Assembly (NCBI RefSeq): GCF_013031355.1
Contig: NZ_WPZO01000002.1
Span: forward strand, 186,001-250,000
From: Ruegeria arenilitoris
Lineage (GTDB): Bacteria; Pseudomonadota; Alphaproteobacteria; Rhodobacterales; Rhodobacteraceae
Direction of reading: 5' to 3'
DNA length: 64,000 nt
The notes under the pieces are model-generated. The model ran no database searches. It saw only the letters and a list, made by a program, of their open reading frames with translations, and was not told the origin of the DNA. This document shows positions 7,819 through 17,571 of the stretch, in pieces. Positions within the stretch are counted from its first letter, which is position 1, and every line of letters starts with the position of its first letter. The translations under genes and the position numbers were made by a program.

Positions 7819-8283
7819 GTGATTGACGCCAGACTTGCGCCATATGTTTCGCGAAAGACCCGGCATCTGCCGGTGCGGCAGCAATCGGCCGCGCTGTGCT
7901 ATCGCATCGAAAAGGGCCACCCCGAAGTTCTGCTGATCACCACACGTAAATCTCATCGCTGGATCATTCCCAAAGGATGGCTGATCGACGGTCTGACCCC
8001 GTCCGAGACAGCCCTTCAGGAAGCATGGGAAGAGGCCGGTATTCGCGGTCTGTGCGACGCGCAGGCGATGGGGCGGTTCCATTACCAGAAACTCCGCCAA
8101 AAAAAGGGACCTGTACTATGCGCCGTGGATGTATTTCCGCTATTGGTGCAATCGGTCTCATCGCGCTTTCCCGAATGCAGGCAACGGGACAGAAAGTGGT
8201 ATTCACCGAAAAAGGCGGCCCAAAAGGTCAAGTCCCGCGAATTGGCAATATTGTTACGAAAGCTTGAGCCTGTTAGGCACTGA
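7819..8283 (+). CDS. NUDIX hydrolase, first of two paralogues
   Basis: A 154-residue protein with a GTG start preceded by AAAGG. The NUDIX box runs from G53 to I75. The catalytic part QEAWEEAGI keeps the metal-binding glutamates E68, E71 and E72, but the upstream Glu of the consensus G-x5-E is Leu59 and the Arg is Gln67. The PKGW lead-in resembles diphosphoinositol-polyphosphate or dinucleoside-polyphosphate hydrolases. Alphaproteobacterial proteins of this type are abundant with unproven substrates. A close relative with the same substitutions lies at 40605-41063. Confidence 0.85.
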   Translation: MIDARLAPYVSRKTRHLPVRQQSAALCYRIEKGHPEVLLITTRKSHRWIIPKGWLIDGLTPSETALQEAWEEAGIRGLCDAQAMGRFHYQKLRQKKGPVLCAVDVFPLLVQSVSSRFPECRQRDRKWYSPKKAAQKVKSRELAILLRKLEPVRH

Positions 8284-8354
8284 GTTGTCGCTGGAGGGGC
8301 TTGATCTTGCCATGTCCCTCGGTATCTATTCGACAACCGACATTTGGACGGACC

Positions 8355-8810
8355 ATGATTCAGTACGCATTGAAGTGCAGCAACGGCCACACGTTTGACA
8401 GTTGGTTCCAATCGGCCGCTGCTTACGACAAACTGGCATCCGCGGGCATGGTGACATGCGCCGTGTGCGGGTGTTTGGAAGTCGAAAAAGCCATCATGAC
8501 ACCACGCGTCCGTCCGGCCCGCAACGCCGAGGCACGGCCCTTGGCGCCGATGCCAGAGGCGGACACGATAGATGTGGCGGCACCGGCCCCCGATATCGAA
8601 AAGGTGCTGACCGAGCTGCGCCGTAAGGTCGAAGAAAACTCGGACTATGTCGGCAAGGATTTCGCCAGCGAGGCGCGTAAGATTCATCTGGGAGATGCCC
8701 CCGAACGGGCGATCTACGGTGAGGCCAAGCCGGAAGAGGCTCAGGCCTTGATTGATGATGGGGTGCCGGTGGCTCCGCTGCCTTTTGTTCCCAGCAGAAA
8801 GACCAACTGA
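8355..8810 (+). CDS. DUF1178 family zinc-ribbon protein
   Basis: A 151-residue protein starting MIQYALKCSNGHTFDSWFQS. Two Cys pairs (C8 and CAVCGC around residues 35-40) form a likely zinc ribbon, as in the DUF1178 family. The family function is not known. The start at 8355 is the first ATG that gives the conserved N-terminus. It is three bases upstream of the SDR gene and probably cotranscribed with it. Confidence 0.82.
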   Translation: MIQYALKCSNGHTFDSWFQSAAAYDKLASAGMVTCAVCGCLEVEKAIMTPRVRPARNAEARPLAPMPEADTIDVAAPAPDIEKVLTELRRKVEENSDYVGKDFASEARKIHLGDAPERAIYGEAKPEEAQALIDDGVPVAPLPFVPSRKTN

Positions 8811-8813
8811 CAC

Positions 8814-9452
8814 ATGCATGTTGTGATCACTGGCGCCGGTCGTGGGATCGGCAGAACGCTGGCGGATCACTATCGGGCGCGGGGCGACGCGCTGACCGGC
8901 ACTGCACGGGACGGGTCGGCGCAAGTGGTTCTGGATGTCGCTGACCCGTCGCAACATGCTGATTTGGCAGCGCATTTGGTAGACCAGCCGGTTGACCTGC
9001 TGATCTGCAATGCCGGGGTCTATCTGGACAAGGGACAGGGCATCGACGGCTATCCGGCCGACATGTGGGCGCAGAGTTTTGCCACCAATGTCACCGGCGT
9101 GTTCCTGACCGTTCAGGCCTTGCTGCCCAACCTGCGCGCAGCGCGCGGAAAGATCGTGATTTTATCTTCGCAAATGGCGTCACATACGCGGGCGCCGGGC
9201 GGTAGTTATATCTACCGCGCATCAAAGGCCGCCGCGCTTAACCTTGGGCGGAATCTGGCCACCGATCTGCACGCGGACGGGATCGCCGTCGGCATCTATC
9301 ACCCCGGTTGGGTGAAGACGGAAATGGGCGGGTCGGCCGCCGAGATCACCTCGGATCAGGCTGCAGAGGGCCTGATCGAGCGGTTTGATGCGTTGTCACT
9401 GGAGACCTCAGGCTGTTTCGAAACCTGGGACGGTCGCCCCCACGTTTACTGA
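8814..9452 (+). CDS. Short-chain dehydrogenase/reductase
   Basis: A 212-residue cytosolic NAD(P)-dependent oxidoreductase of the classical SDR type. The nucleotide-binding TGAGRGIG is at residues 6-13, followed by the NAG motif (CNAGVYLDKG), catalytic Ser in ILSSQMAS and the YRASK tetrad. The DVAD segment in place of a longer beta3-alpha region makes it short for the family. The substrate is not predictable. The stop overlaps the end of the convergent hypothetical gene by seven bases. Confidence 0.87.
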   Translation: MHVVITGAGRGIGRTLADHYRARGDALTGTARDGSAQVVLDVADPSQHADLAAHLVDQPVDLLICNAGVYLDKGQGIDGYPADMWAQSFATNVTGVFLTVQALLPNLRAARGKIVILSSQMASHTRAPGGSYIYRASKAAALNLGRNLATDLHADGIAVGIYHPGWVKTEMGGSAAEITSDQAAEGLIERFDALSLETSGCFETWDGRPHVY

Positions 9453-9799
9453 CGGATCAGTGCGGCTGAGGGGATTTCGTAAACCTCATCCGGGTCGATG
9501 AAAACCACCGTCAGGTCACCGCGCGTTTCGTGGCTGATATTGGCGGGAGAGCTGCTGGACGTTGGTACGCCATCGGTGAAATAGATGCTGCGTACCTCGC
9601 CTGCGCCCAACGAAACGGCTAGCGTGGTGGTGCCATCATCATGGTGGCGAAGCTCGGCATGGCAGCTGCTCAGTGGCTCACCGCCCGCGGCGCAAGGCAC
9701 CGTGCCCAAGGCATTCTTGCCGTCGGTTGCGGCCAGTGTGGCAACTTGCGCAAAAGCGGGCGAAGACAGCAGCATGGCTGCGATGGCAAGGCGGAGCAT
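9446..9799 (-). CDS. Hypothetical exported protein
   Basis: A 117-residue protein with a clear Sec signal peptide (MLRLAIAAMLLSSPAFA, cleavage after AFA). The mature part has two Cys (PCAAGGEPLSSCHAEL), consistent with one disulfide in the periplasm, and ends VVFIDPDEVYEIPSAALIRQ. I do not recognise a family with certainty. The ATG at 9799 is chosen because it opens the signal peptide; an upstream extension to 10057 would overlap lysC. It is divergent from lysC. Confidence 0.7.
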   Translation of the reverse strand: MLRLAIAAMLLSSPAFAQVATLAATDGKNALGTVPCAAGGEPLSSCHAELRHHDDGTTTLAVSLGAGEVRSIYFTDGVPTSSSSPANISHETRGDLTVVFIDPDEVYEIPSAALIRQ

Positions 9800-9962
9800 G
9801 GAAAACCTCTTGGAAAATTCGATATCTAAGGCTGACACCCCCACTGCCGGATGTAAAGCGGTCCGATGCGGCATTCGGGGCGGTTTTGAACCCTTGCCCT
9901 TAGGGCCCCCCTCGCATAAGACGCACGGGATCTGAATTCCAAGGCGCGGAGAGACCACCCCC

Positions 9963-11201
9963 ATGCCCTTACTCGTTATGAAATTCGGTGGCACATCGGT
10001 TGCCAACCTTGACCGCATCCGTCGCGCAGCCAAACGCATCGGTGTCGAGGTGGCCAAGGGCTATGACGTGATCGTCATCGTTTCGGCCATGTCCGGCAAG
10101 ACCAACGAACTGGTCGGCTGGGTTGACGAGACCTCTCCGCTGTATGACGCGCGCGAATATGATGCCGTGGTGTCCTCGGGTGAAAACGTGACCGCTGGCC
10201 TGATGGCGCTGACGCTGCAGGAAATGGATATCCCGGCGCGCAGCTGGCAGGGCTGGCAGGTGCCGTTGAAAACCACCAGCGCCCATAGCCAGGCCCGGAT
10301 CGAGGAAATCCCAACCGAGAACCTGAATCAGAAATTCGGGGAAGGCATGAAGGTGGCTGTTGTTGCAGGCTTCCAGGGCATCAGCCCCGAAGGCCGCATC
10401 ACTACGCTGGGACGCGGTGGTTCGGACACGACGGCCGTCGCATTCGCTGCCGCATTTGGTGCCGAGCGCTGCGACATCTACACGGATGTGGACGGCGTCT
10501 ACACCACTGACCCGCGCATCTGTGAAAAGGCGCGGAAGCTGGACCGCATTTCGTTCGAGGAAATGCTCGAACTGGCCTCGCTGGGGGCCAAGGTGCTGCA
10601 GACCCGCTCGGTCGAGCTGGCGATGCGCTATAAGGTGAAACTGCGCGTTCTCTCAAGTTTCGAAGAACAATCCGACGAGGCCGGTACGCTGGTCGTTGAC
10701 GAGGAGGATATCATGGAATCCAATGTCGTGGCCGGTGTGGCCTATTCCCGTGACGAAGCCAAGATGACCGTCGTATCGGTGGCGGACCGCCCCGGTATCG
10801 CCTCGACCATCTTTACCGCGCTCAGCGATGAGGGCGTAAATGTCGACATGATCGTGCAGAACATCTCGGATGAGGGACGCACGGACATGACGTTCTCTTG
10901 CCCGACCGATCAGGTGGCGCGGGCGGAAAAAGCCCTGCTGGCGATCAAGGACGCGGGCGAGCTGAACTATGCCGAACTGGTTGCGGATCAGGACGTCTGC
11001 AAGGTCTCGGTTGTGGGCATCGGGATGCGCTCTCAGTCCGGCGTTGCGGCCAAAATGTTCAAGGTGCTCTCGGATGAGGGGATCAACATCAAGGTCATCA
11101 CAACCTCTGAGATTAAAATTTCCGTCCTTGTCGACAGGAAATACATGGAACTTGCGGTTCAGGCACTGCATGATGCCTTTGAACTGGACAAGGCGGCCTG
11201 A
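9963..11201 (+). CDS. lysC: Aspartate kinase
   Basis: A 412-residue cytosolic kinase that phosphorylates aspartate, the first step to lysine, threonine, methionine and diaminopimelate. The signature KFGGTSVANLDRI is at the N-terminus, with GRGGSDTTAVA and TDVDGVYTTDPR in the kinase domain. Two C-terminal ACT domains (from about residue 265) include SVADRPGIASTIF and the second-repeat GIGMRSQSGVAAKMF, so end-product feedback by lysine and/or threonine is likely. Length fits the single-function class found in alphaproteobacteria. ptsP follows after 46 bases, probably in the same transcript. Confidence 0.95.
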   Translation: MPLLVMKFGGTSVANLDRIRRAAKRIGVEVAKGYDVIVIVSAMSGKTNELVGWVDETSPLYDAREYDAVVSSGENVTAGLMALTLQEMDIPARSWQGWQVPLKTTSAHSQARIEEIPTENLNQKFGEGMKVAVVAGFQGISPEGRITTLGRGGSDTTAVAFAAAFGAERCDIYTDVDGVYTTDPRICEKARKLDRISFEEMLELASLGAKVLQTRSVELAMRYKVKLRVLSSFEEQSDEAGTLVVDEEDIMESNVVAGVAYSRDEAKMTVVSVADRPGIASTIFTALSDEGVNVDMIVQNISDEGRTDMTFSCPTDQVARAEKALLAIKDAGELNYAELVADQDVCKVSVVGIGMRSQSGVAAKMFKVLSDEGINIKVITTSEIKISVLVDRKYMELAVQALHDAFELDKAA

Positions 11202-11247
11202 GCATCTCAGCCAAGGGTTTCGCCTGACACACTAAATTGGTTGGGCC

Positions 11248-13491
11248 ATGGCGGACGGCACCGAAACAGAATCCCGCAAGCTGCTGGGGCGGCTGCGCGA
11301 AGAGATGGCAAGCGAAGCCGCCGGTCAGGAGCGTCTTGACCGGATCACCAGCCTGATTGCGGACAGCATCCGGGCCGAGGTCTGCTCGATCTATCTGTTC
11401 CGCGATGAAGATACGCTGGAGCTGTGCGCCACCGAAGGTCTGGCACCAGAAGCGGTGCATAAGACCCGGATGCGCATGGGCGAGGGGCTGGTGGGGCGCG
11501 TCGCCCAATCCGGCAAAGTCGTGAACACGGCAGATGCGCCGTCGGCCAAAGGTTTCCGTTATATGCCGGAAACCGGGGAAGAGCGGTTCTCGTCCTTCCT
11601 TGGTGTTCCGGTTCAGCGTCTGGGCGAAAAGCTGGGCGTTCTGGTGGTGCAATCCCGCGAAGCGCGCGAGTTTTCCGCGGACGAGGTCTATGCGCTGGAA
11701 GTAGTCGCCATGGTTCTGGCCGAAATGGCCGAACTGGGTGCCTTTGTCGGTGAAGGCGCGGCCCTGTCGCCGCTGCACCAGCAATCAGTGCAGCTGAACG
11801 GCGGACCGGCACAGGAAGGTTCAGCCGAGGGCCATGTCTGGCTGCATGAACCACGCGTAGTGGTGACCAATCCCATTGCCGACGACCCGCATCGTGAGCG
11901 CGAGCGCCTGACAGATGCCGTTGAGGAATTGCGCGTCGGCGTCGACAAGATGCTGGAGATTTCGCAGGGGGCTGACAAGGAGCAGCTTCAGGTTCTGGAA
12001 GCCTACCGCATGTTTGCCAACTCCAAAGGCTGGATGCGGCGGATGGAAGAAGACATCGCCCGCGGCCTAAGCGCTGAAGCCGCGGTCGAGAAAGAGCAAT
12101 CACAGGCCCGCGCCCGTATGGGGCAGGTGACCGATCCCTATTTGCGTGAACGACTGGCCGATCTGGACGACCTGTCCAACCGGTTACTGCGTATCCTGAC
12201 CGGGCAGGGCAAAACCGATGGCGCCGACCTGCCGCCCGATCCGATCCTGATCGCCCGCAATATCGGCCCCGGTGATCTGTTGGAATACGGTCGGTCGCTG
12301 AGAGGTATCGTTCTTGAGGAAGGCTCAGTCGGTAGCCACGCCACCATTGTCGCCCGTGCACTGGCGATTCCGCTGGTTGTTCATGTGGGCCGCATCACCA
12401 CCGAGGCGTTGAACGGCGACCACATCCTGGTCGATGGTGATCATGGTGTCGTGCATCTGCGCCCCGAAGATACCGTGGTCAGCGCCTTCCGCGACAAGAT
12501 CGCCATGCAGGCCAAGGCGCAGGAGCGTTATGCCTCGATCCGCGAAACCCCAACCGTTACGCGGGATGGTGAACGGATCAATCTGGTGATGAATGCGGGT
12601 CTGATGGCCGATCTGCCCTCGCTGGGCAATTCCGGGGCCGAAGGCGTTGGCCTGTTCCGGACCGAATTGCAGTTCCTGATCCGTAACCAAATGCCGAAAC
12701 GGTCGGAATTGGTGGCGCAATATCAACGGGTTCTGGATGCGGCTGGCGACAAGCGTGTGGTGTTCCGGACGCTGGATATCGGCTCGGACAAGGTTCTGCC
12801 CTATATGAAACACGTGGCCGAACCGAACCCGGCGCTGGGTTGGCGCGCGATTCGCGTCGGGCTGGACAAGCGCGGCGTGATGCGGATGCAGTTGCAGGCC
12901 CTGCTGCGCGCTGCCAATGGTCGGCCGTTGACGATCATGTTCCCCTTCGTGGCGCAGGCCGACGAATTCCGCGAGGCGAAGTGGGAGGTCAACAAGACCA
13001 TCGAGCGTGAAAAGCGCCTTGGCCACGTCCTGCCCGAGACGATCGAAGTCGGCGCGATGCTGGAAACGCCGTCACTTGCCTTTGCGCCGCAGAAGTTCTT
13101 TGACGAGGTTGATTTTGTCTCGATCGGCGGCAACGACCTGAAGCAGTTCTTCTTTGCCGCCGACCGCGAGAATGAACTGGTGCGCCGCCGCTACGATACG
13201 CTGAATGTAAGCTTCCTCAGCTTCATCGAGCGGATCGTTGAGCGCTGCAACATCTCGGACACGCCGCTGTCCTTCTGCGGTGAGGATGCAGGTCGCCCGG
13301 TCGAGGCGCTGTGCCTGGCCGCAATGGGCATTCGGTCGCTGTCGATGCGTCCGGCTTCGATTGGTCCGGTCAAAAGCCTTCTGCTACGGGCTGACCTGCA
13401 ATCGCTGCGCAAGATTATCGCCGACGCGCGCCACCGAGGAGAGCAGTCTGTACGCCCCGCCGTCATGGACTGGCTGCGCAATCAGAGCTGA
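11248..13491 (+). CDS. ptsP: Phosphoenolpyruvate-protein phosphotransferase of the nitrogen PTS (EI-Ntr)
   Basis: A 747-residue cytosolic protein with an N-terminal GAF domain (about residues 20-165) followed by an enzyme I domain. The phosphorylated histidine is H364 in GSHATIVARALAIPLVV. The PEP-binding C-terminal barrel shows LFRTELQFLIR, RTLDIGSDK and GGNDLKQFF. It passes phosphate from PEP to NPr and on to EIIA-Ntr, a regulatory chain without sugar transport. NPr and EIIA-Ntr are not in the window. The lysC-ptsP order is common in Rhodobacteraceae. Confidence 0.94.
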   Translation: MADGTETESRKLLGRLREEMASEAAGQERLDRITSLIADSIRAEVCSIYLFRDEDTLELCATEGLAPEAVHKTRMRMGEGLVGRVAQSGKVVNTADAPSAKGFRYMPETGEERFSSFLGVPVQRLGEKLGVLVVQSREAREFSADEVYALEVVAMVLAEMAELGAFVGEGAALSPLHQQSVQLNGGPAQEGSAEGHVWLHEPRVVVTNPIADDPHRERERLTDAVEELRVGVDKMLEISQGADKEQLQVLEAYRMFANSKGWMRRMEEDIARGLSAEAAVEKEQSQARARMGQVTDPYLRERLADLDDLSNRLLRILTGQGKTDGADLPPDPILIARNIGPGDLLEYGRSLRGIVLEEGSVGSHATIVARALAIPLVVHVGRITTEALNGDHILVDGDHGVVHLRPEDTVVSAFRDKIAMQAKAQERYASIRETPTVTRDGERINLVMNAGLMADLPSLGNSGAEGVGLFRTELQFLIRNQMPKRSELVAQYQRVLDAAGDKRVVFRTLDIGSDKVLPYMKHVAEPNPALGWRAIRVGLDKRGVMRMQLQALLRAANGRPLTIMFPFVAQADEFREAKWEVNKTIEREKRLGHVLPETIEVGAMLETPSLAFAPQKFFDEVDFVSIGGNDLKQFFFAADRENELVRRRYDTLNVSFLSFIERIVERCNISDTPLSFCGEDAGRPVEALCLAAMGIRSLSMRPASIGPVKSLLLRADLQSLRKIIADARHRGEQSVRPAVMDWLRNQS

Positions 13492-13544
13492 ATTTCCAAT
13501 TCCGGGCTTGCTTTCTGCATCTGCATTGCCTATTCAAAGCGCGA

Positions 13545-13560
13545 ATGTTAGCGATAACAT
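13545..13560. promoter_or_regulatory. LacI/GntR-type operator upstream of zwf
   Basis: ATGTTA-GCGA-TAACAT is a 16-bp sequence with perfect six-base arms, 70 bases before the zwf start. It closely resembles the ATGTTACC-type palindromes bound by the LacI-family gluconate repressor GntR. It is the only such palindrome I noticed in the window and sits where a repressor of the Entner-Doudoroff operon would act. No LacI-family gene is adjacent, so the regulator is elsewhere. Confidence 0.65.
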
Positions 13561-13630
13561 AACCCATGTCACAGGCACCACGAACTGGGGATGCTATGGT
13601 GGCTCAGGTGAAAACTGAAGGAGCCCGTCG

Positions 13631-15076
13631 ATGGTTTCACGCGTAATTCCGGTCAACCCGTTCGATCTGGTGTTGTTCGGCGCCACTGGCGATCTGGCAC
13701 AGCGCAAGATTTTGCCGGGCCTCTATCATCGTTTCGAAGTGGGCCAGATGCCCGAAGACGCCCGGATCATCGGCACTGCCCGGTCGGACATGGACAGCGA
13801 CGCGTTTCGTGAACAGATCCGCGCCTCGATGAAAGAATTCGCGCCCAAGTTCAAAAAGGACGTGCTGGATCAGTTCCTGGGCCGGGTCGAATACGTTCCG
13901 GTTGATGCAATGGGTGAGGCGGGCTGGTCCGATCTTGCCAAGTCTCTGCGCCCTGATGTGGTACGCGCTTTCTATCTGTCCGTCGGTCCCAGCCTGTTCT
14001 CAGGCATTGCGCAGCGTCTGCATGATCACGGGCTTGCCACGCCGGACAGCCGCATCGTGGTGGAAAAACCTTTCGGGCATGATCTGGCCTCGGCCAAGGC
14101 GTTGAACGAGGGTCTGCGCGCCTGTTTCGAAGAGCATCAGATTTACCGGATCGATCACTATCTGGGTAAAGAAACAGTGCAGAACCTGATGGCCCTGCGC
14201 TTTGCCAACTCGCTGTTCGAACCGCTGTGGAACTCGACCCATATTGATCACGTGCAGATCACCGTGGCTGAAACCGTCAGCGTCGAAGGGCGCGGGGGTT
14301 ATTACGATCAATCCGGCGCCATGCGGGACATGATCCAGAACCATCTGGTGCAGCTTCTGTGCCTGACGGCGATGGAACCGCCCTCGAAATTCGCGCCGAA
14401 CGCTGTGCGGGACGAAAAGGTCAAGGTGATCGAGGCGCTGGAACCGGTAGAGCCCAAAGACATCGCGCGCGGTCAGTATCGCGCCGAACATGGTCAAGGC
14501 GGTTATGTCGATCACGTCGGCAATCCCGCCAGTCGGACCGAAAGCTTCATTGCCCTTAAGGTCCATCTGGGCAACTGGCGCTGGGCCGGGGTGCCATTCT
14601 ATCTGCGCACCGGTAAACGCCTGCGAGCGCGGGAATCCGAGATTGCGGTGTTCTTCCGCGATCCCCCACATACGATTTTCCCGAATGTCGGCCCGTTGCA
14701 CGGCAACGTGCTGGTTATCCGCCTGCAACCGGATGAAGGGATCACTCTGCGCACCACGATCAAAGACCCCGGCCCGGGCGGTTTCCGCCTGTCCGATGTG
14801 GCGCTGGACATGAGCTTTGCCGACGCGCTGGGCGCTGAATCCAGTGCGCCGGATGCCTATGAGCGGCTGGTGATGGATGTGATCCGCGGCGATCAGACCC
14901 TGTTCATGCGCGGGGACGAGGCCGAAGCGGCCTGGGCTTGGGTCGATCCCATCATTCAGGGCTGGGAAGAGCGGGGCGATCGCCCAGCGCGGTACGATCA
15001 GGGCAGTTCAGGTCCGGAAGAAGCACTGATGCTGATGCATCGCGACGGGCGCCGCTGGCGTCAGATCGGAGGCTAA
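13631..15076 (+). CDS. zwf: Glucose-6-phosphate 1-dehydrogenase
   Basis: A 481-residue cytosolic NADP-dependent enzyme that oxidises glucose-6-phosphate to 6-phosphogluconolactone. The dinucleotide-binding [11 protein letters not shown] is near residue 13, and the active-site RIDHYLGKE contains the catalytic His and Lys. Length matches the family. The start has AAGGAG upstream. It opens a zwf-edd-eda operon; edd begins one base after its stop. The gene for 6-phosphogluconolactonase, often between zwf and edd, is absent here. Confidence 0.96.
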   Translation: MVSRVIPVNPFDLVLFGATGDLAQRKILPGLYHRFEVGQMPEDARIIGTARSDMDSDAFREQIRASMKEFAPKFKKDVLDQFLGRVEYVPVDAMGEAGWSDLAKSLRPDVVRAFYLSVGPSLFSGIAQRLHDHGLATPDSRIVVEKPFGHDLASAKALNEGLRACFEEHQIYRIDHYLGKETVQNLMALRFANSLFEPLWNSTHIDHVQITVAETVSVEGRGGYYDQSGAMRDMIQNHLVQLLCLTAMEPPSKFAPNAVRDEKVKVIEALEPVEPKDIARGQYRAEHGQGGYVDHVGNPASRTESFIALKVHLGNWRWAGVPFYLRTGKRLRARESEIAVFFRDPPHTIFPNVGPLHGNVLVIRLQPDEGITLRTTIKDPGPGGFRLSDVALDMSFADALGAESSAPDAYERLVMDVIRGDQTLFMRGDEAEAAWAWVDPIIQGWEERGDRPARYDQGSSGPEEALMLMHRDGRRWRQIGG

Positions 15077-15077
15077 A

Positions 15078-16883
15078 ATGGTTCACTCTGTTATCACCGA
15101 CGTCACCCAACGGATCATCGACCGCAGCGCCGACCTGCGCGGGCCTCACGTAGAGCGGATGGAGCAAGCCCGGTCAAAGGGCCCGGCGCGCGCGCATCTG
15201 TCGTGCAGCGGCCAGGCCCATGCCTATGCCGGTGCGGGTCAGGATCAGCAGTCGATGGCGACGGGAACGGCCGGGAACTTGGGCATTGTCACCTCGTATA
15301 ACGACATGCTTTCGGCCCACCAACCGTTCGAGCGCTACCCCGGTCTGATCCGCGATGCGATCCGCGCGGCGGGTGGCACCGCACAGGTCGCAGGTGGCGT
15401 GCCCGCCATGTGCGACGGCGTCACGCAGGGTGAGGCGGGGATGGAGCTATCGCTGTTCTCGCGCGACGTGATCGCTTTGGCGACCGGAGTGGCGCTGAGC
15501 CACAACACCTATGATGCGGCCGTGTTCCTTGGCGTGTGCGACAAGATCGTGCCCGGCCTTATCATCGGTGCGCAGGCGTTCGGGCATCTGCCTGCCGTCT
15601 TCCTGCCCGCCGGCCCGATGACCAGCGGGTTGCCGAACGATGAAAAGGCCAAGGTCCGCCAGAAATTCGCCGCCGGGGAGGTTGGTCGCGACGAGCTGAT
15701 GAAGGCGGAAATGGCTGCCTATCACGGGCCCGGCACCTGTACCTTCTACGGCACCGCCAACACCAACCAGATGCTAATGGAGTTCATGGGCCTGCATCTG
15801 CCGGGCTCCAGTTTTGTTAACCCCAACACCCCGCTGCGGGATGCGCTGACGCAAGAGGGCGCCCGCCGTGCCCTGTCTCTCAGCGCGTTGGGCAATGATT
15901 ATACGCCGGTCTATCAGGTGCTGGATGAACGGGCCTTTGTGAATGGCATCGTTGGTCTGATGGCCACCGGTGGTTCAACCAACCTGCTGATCCACCTGAT
16001 CGCGATGGCGCGCGCAGGGGGTATCGTGCTGGATTGGGAAGATTTCTCCGACATCTCTGCCGTGGTCCCTCTGATCGCGCGGGTCTATCCCAACGGTCTG
16101 GCAGATGTGAACCATTTCCACGCGGCTGGCGGTCTGGGTTACTGCATCGGGACGCTGCTTGAGGACGGGCTGCTGCACCCTGATACGCTGACGGTGGCGG
16201 GGCAGGGTCTGCACAACTATACCAAGGAACCCAAGCTGAAAGGCGACGAGTTGACGTGGGAAGAAGGCGCGGGCCATAGCCTGAACGACAAGATTGTCCG
16301 CCCTGCAAAGGACCCGTTCCAGCCCACCGGCGGCTTGTCGCGTCTGACCGGCAATTTGGGCACCGCGGTCATGAAGGTCTCGGCCGTTGCCCCCGAACAT
16401 CAGGTGGTCGAAGCGCCCGTGCGTGTCTTCCACGATCAGGATGAGGTCAAAGCCGCCTTCAAGGCCGGAGAATTCACTGGCGACGTCATTGTCGTTGTCC
16501 GCTTTCAGGGCCCCAAGGCCAACGGTATGCCCGAATTGCACTCGCTGACGCCGATGCTGTCGATCCTGCAGGGGCGGGGGCAGAAAGTTGCGCTGGTCAC
16601 CGATGGCCGCATGTCCGGTGCGTCGGGCAAGGTTCCCGCCGCGATCCATGTCTGCCCCGAAGCGCTGGAGGGTGGCCCGATCGCCTACTTGCAAGACGGC
16701 GATCTATTGCGCGTTGATGCGGTGAAAGGCGATCTGGAAATCCTTACCCCGGGTGTGCTGGATCGCGCTCCTGTCACCGCCGATCTGTCTGCCAACCAAC
16801 ACGGCACTGGTCGCGACTTGTTTGCCGCTTTCCGCAATAACGTCGGTTCCGCCGACGCTGGCGCCAGCATTTTCGGAGCATAA
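15078..16883 (+). CDS. edd: 6-phosphogluconate dehydratase
   Basis: A 601-residue cytosolic [4Fe-4S] enzyme of the IlvD/Edd family that converts 6-phosphogluconate to 2-keto-3-deoxy-6-phosphogluconate. Typical stretches are [47 protein letters not shown] and [19 protein letters not shown]; cysteines in CDGVTQG and GVCDK fit cluster ligands. Preferred over dihydroxyacid dehydratase because of the HQPFE segment and the flanking zwf and eda. A CGGAGG ribosome site lies inside the zwf end, pointing to coupled translation. Confidence 0.95.
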   Translation: MVHSVITDVTQRIIDRSADLRGPHVERMEQARSKGPARAHLSCSGQAHAYAGAGQDQQSMATGTAGNLGIVTSYNDMLSAHQPFERYPGLIRDAIRAAGGTAQVAGGVPAMCDGVTQGEAGMELSLFSRDVIALATGVALSHNTYDAAVFLGVCDKIVPGLIIGAQAFGHLPAVFLPAGPMTSGLPNDEKAKVRQKFAAGEVGRDELMKAEMAAYHGPGTCTFYGTANTNQMLMEFMGLHLPGSSFVNPNTPLRDALTQEGARRALSLSALGNDYTPVYQVLDERAFVNGIVGLMATGGSTNLLIHLIAMARAGGIVLDWEDFSDISAVVPLIARVYPNGLADVNHFHAAGGLGYCIGTLLEDGLLHPDTLTVAGQGLHNYTKEPKLKGDELTWEEGAGHSLNDKIVRPAKDPFQPTGGLSRLTGNLGTAVMKVSAVAPEHQVVEAPVRVFHDQDEVKAAFKAGEFTGDVIVVVRFQGPKANGMPELHSLTPMLSILQGRGQKVALVTDGRMSGASGKVPAAIHVCPEALEGGPIAYLQDGDLLRVDAVKGDLEILTPGVLDRAPVTADLSANQHGTGRDLFAAFRNNVGSADAGASIFGA

Positions 16884-16888
16884 TCCCC

Positions 16889-17521
16889 ATGACGAAAACC
16901 CAACGTACCCGTGAAATCTGCGCCCTTGCGCCGATTGTGCCTGTTCTGGTCGTCGATGATGCAGAACACGCCCGCCCTCTGGCCGAGGCGCTGGTCGCCG
17001 GTGGCCTGCCCGCGTTGGAGGTCACGCTGCGTACACCTGCTGCGCTGGACGTGATCCGCGAGATGGCGCAGGTGACCGGCGGAGTTGTTGGCGCAGGCAC
17101 GCTGGTTACCCCTGAGGACGTGCGTGCCGCCAAAGAGGCGGGCGCGCAGTTCGGTGTCTCCCCCGGTGCGACCGACGCACTAATCGCGGCCTGTGAGGCG
17201 GAAGGTCTGCCTTTGCTGCCCGGAGCGGCCACGGCCAGCGAGGCGATGCGCCTGCTGGAACAGGGCTATGACATGCTGAAATTCTTCCCGGCCGAGGCAT
17301 CGGGCGGCGCGCCTGCGTTGAAAGCCATCGGAGCGCCATTGCCGCAGATCACGTTCTGCCCGACCGGTGGCGTCTCTCCTGCGAATGCGAAAGATTACCT
17401 GTCGCTGTCAAACGTGGTCTGCGCCGGAGGCAGCTGGGTTGCACCCAAGCAGATGGTTCTGGACGGCGATTGGGCCGGGATCGAAGCACTTGCCCGTGAG
17501 GCGGCCAAGCTGGCGGATTGA
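16889..17521 (+). CDS. eda: 2-keto-3-deoxy-6-phosphogluconate aldolase
   Basis: A 210-residue class I aldolase that splits KDPG to pyruvate and glyceraldehyde-3-phosphate. The Schiff-base lysine is in DMLKFFPAEASGG, and the general-base Glu in LPALEVTLRTPAA. The phosphate site PTGGVSPANAKDYL is present. It starts five bases after the edd stop. With zwf and edd it completes the Entner-Doudoroff branch. Confidence 0.95.
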   Translation: MTKTQRTREICALAPIVPVLVVDDAEHARPLAEALVAGGLPALEVTLRTPAALDVIREMAQVTGGVVGAGTLVTPEDVRAAKEAGAQFGVSPGATDALIAACEAEGLPLLPGAATASEAMRLLEQGYDMLKFFPAEASGGAPALKAIGAPLPQITFCPTGGVSPANAKDYLSLSNVVCAGGSWVAPKQMVLDGDWAGIEALAREAAKLAD

Positions 17522-17571
17522 CGCCACCTATTGCGGCGTTAGGGTGGGGGCAATTCAAACAGGTTGACCCC

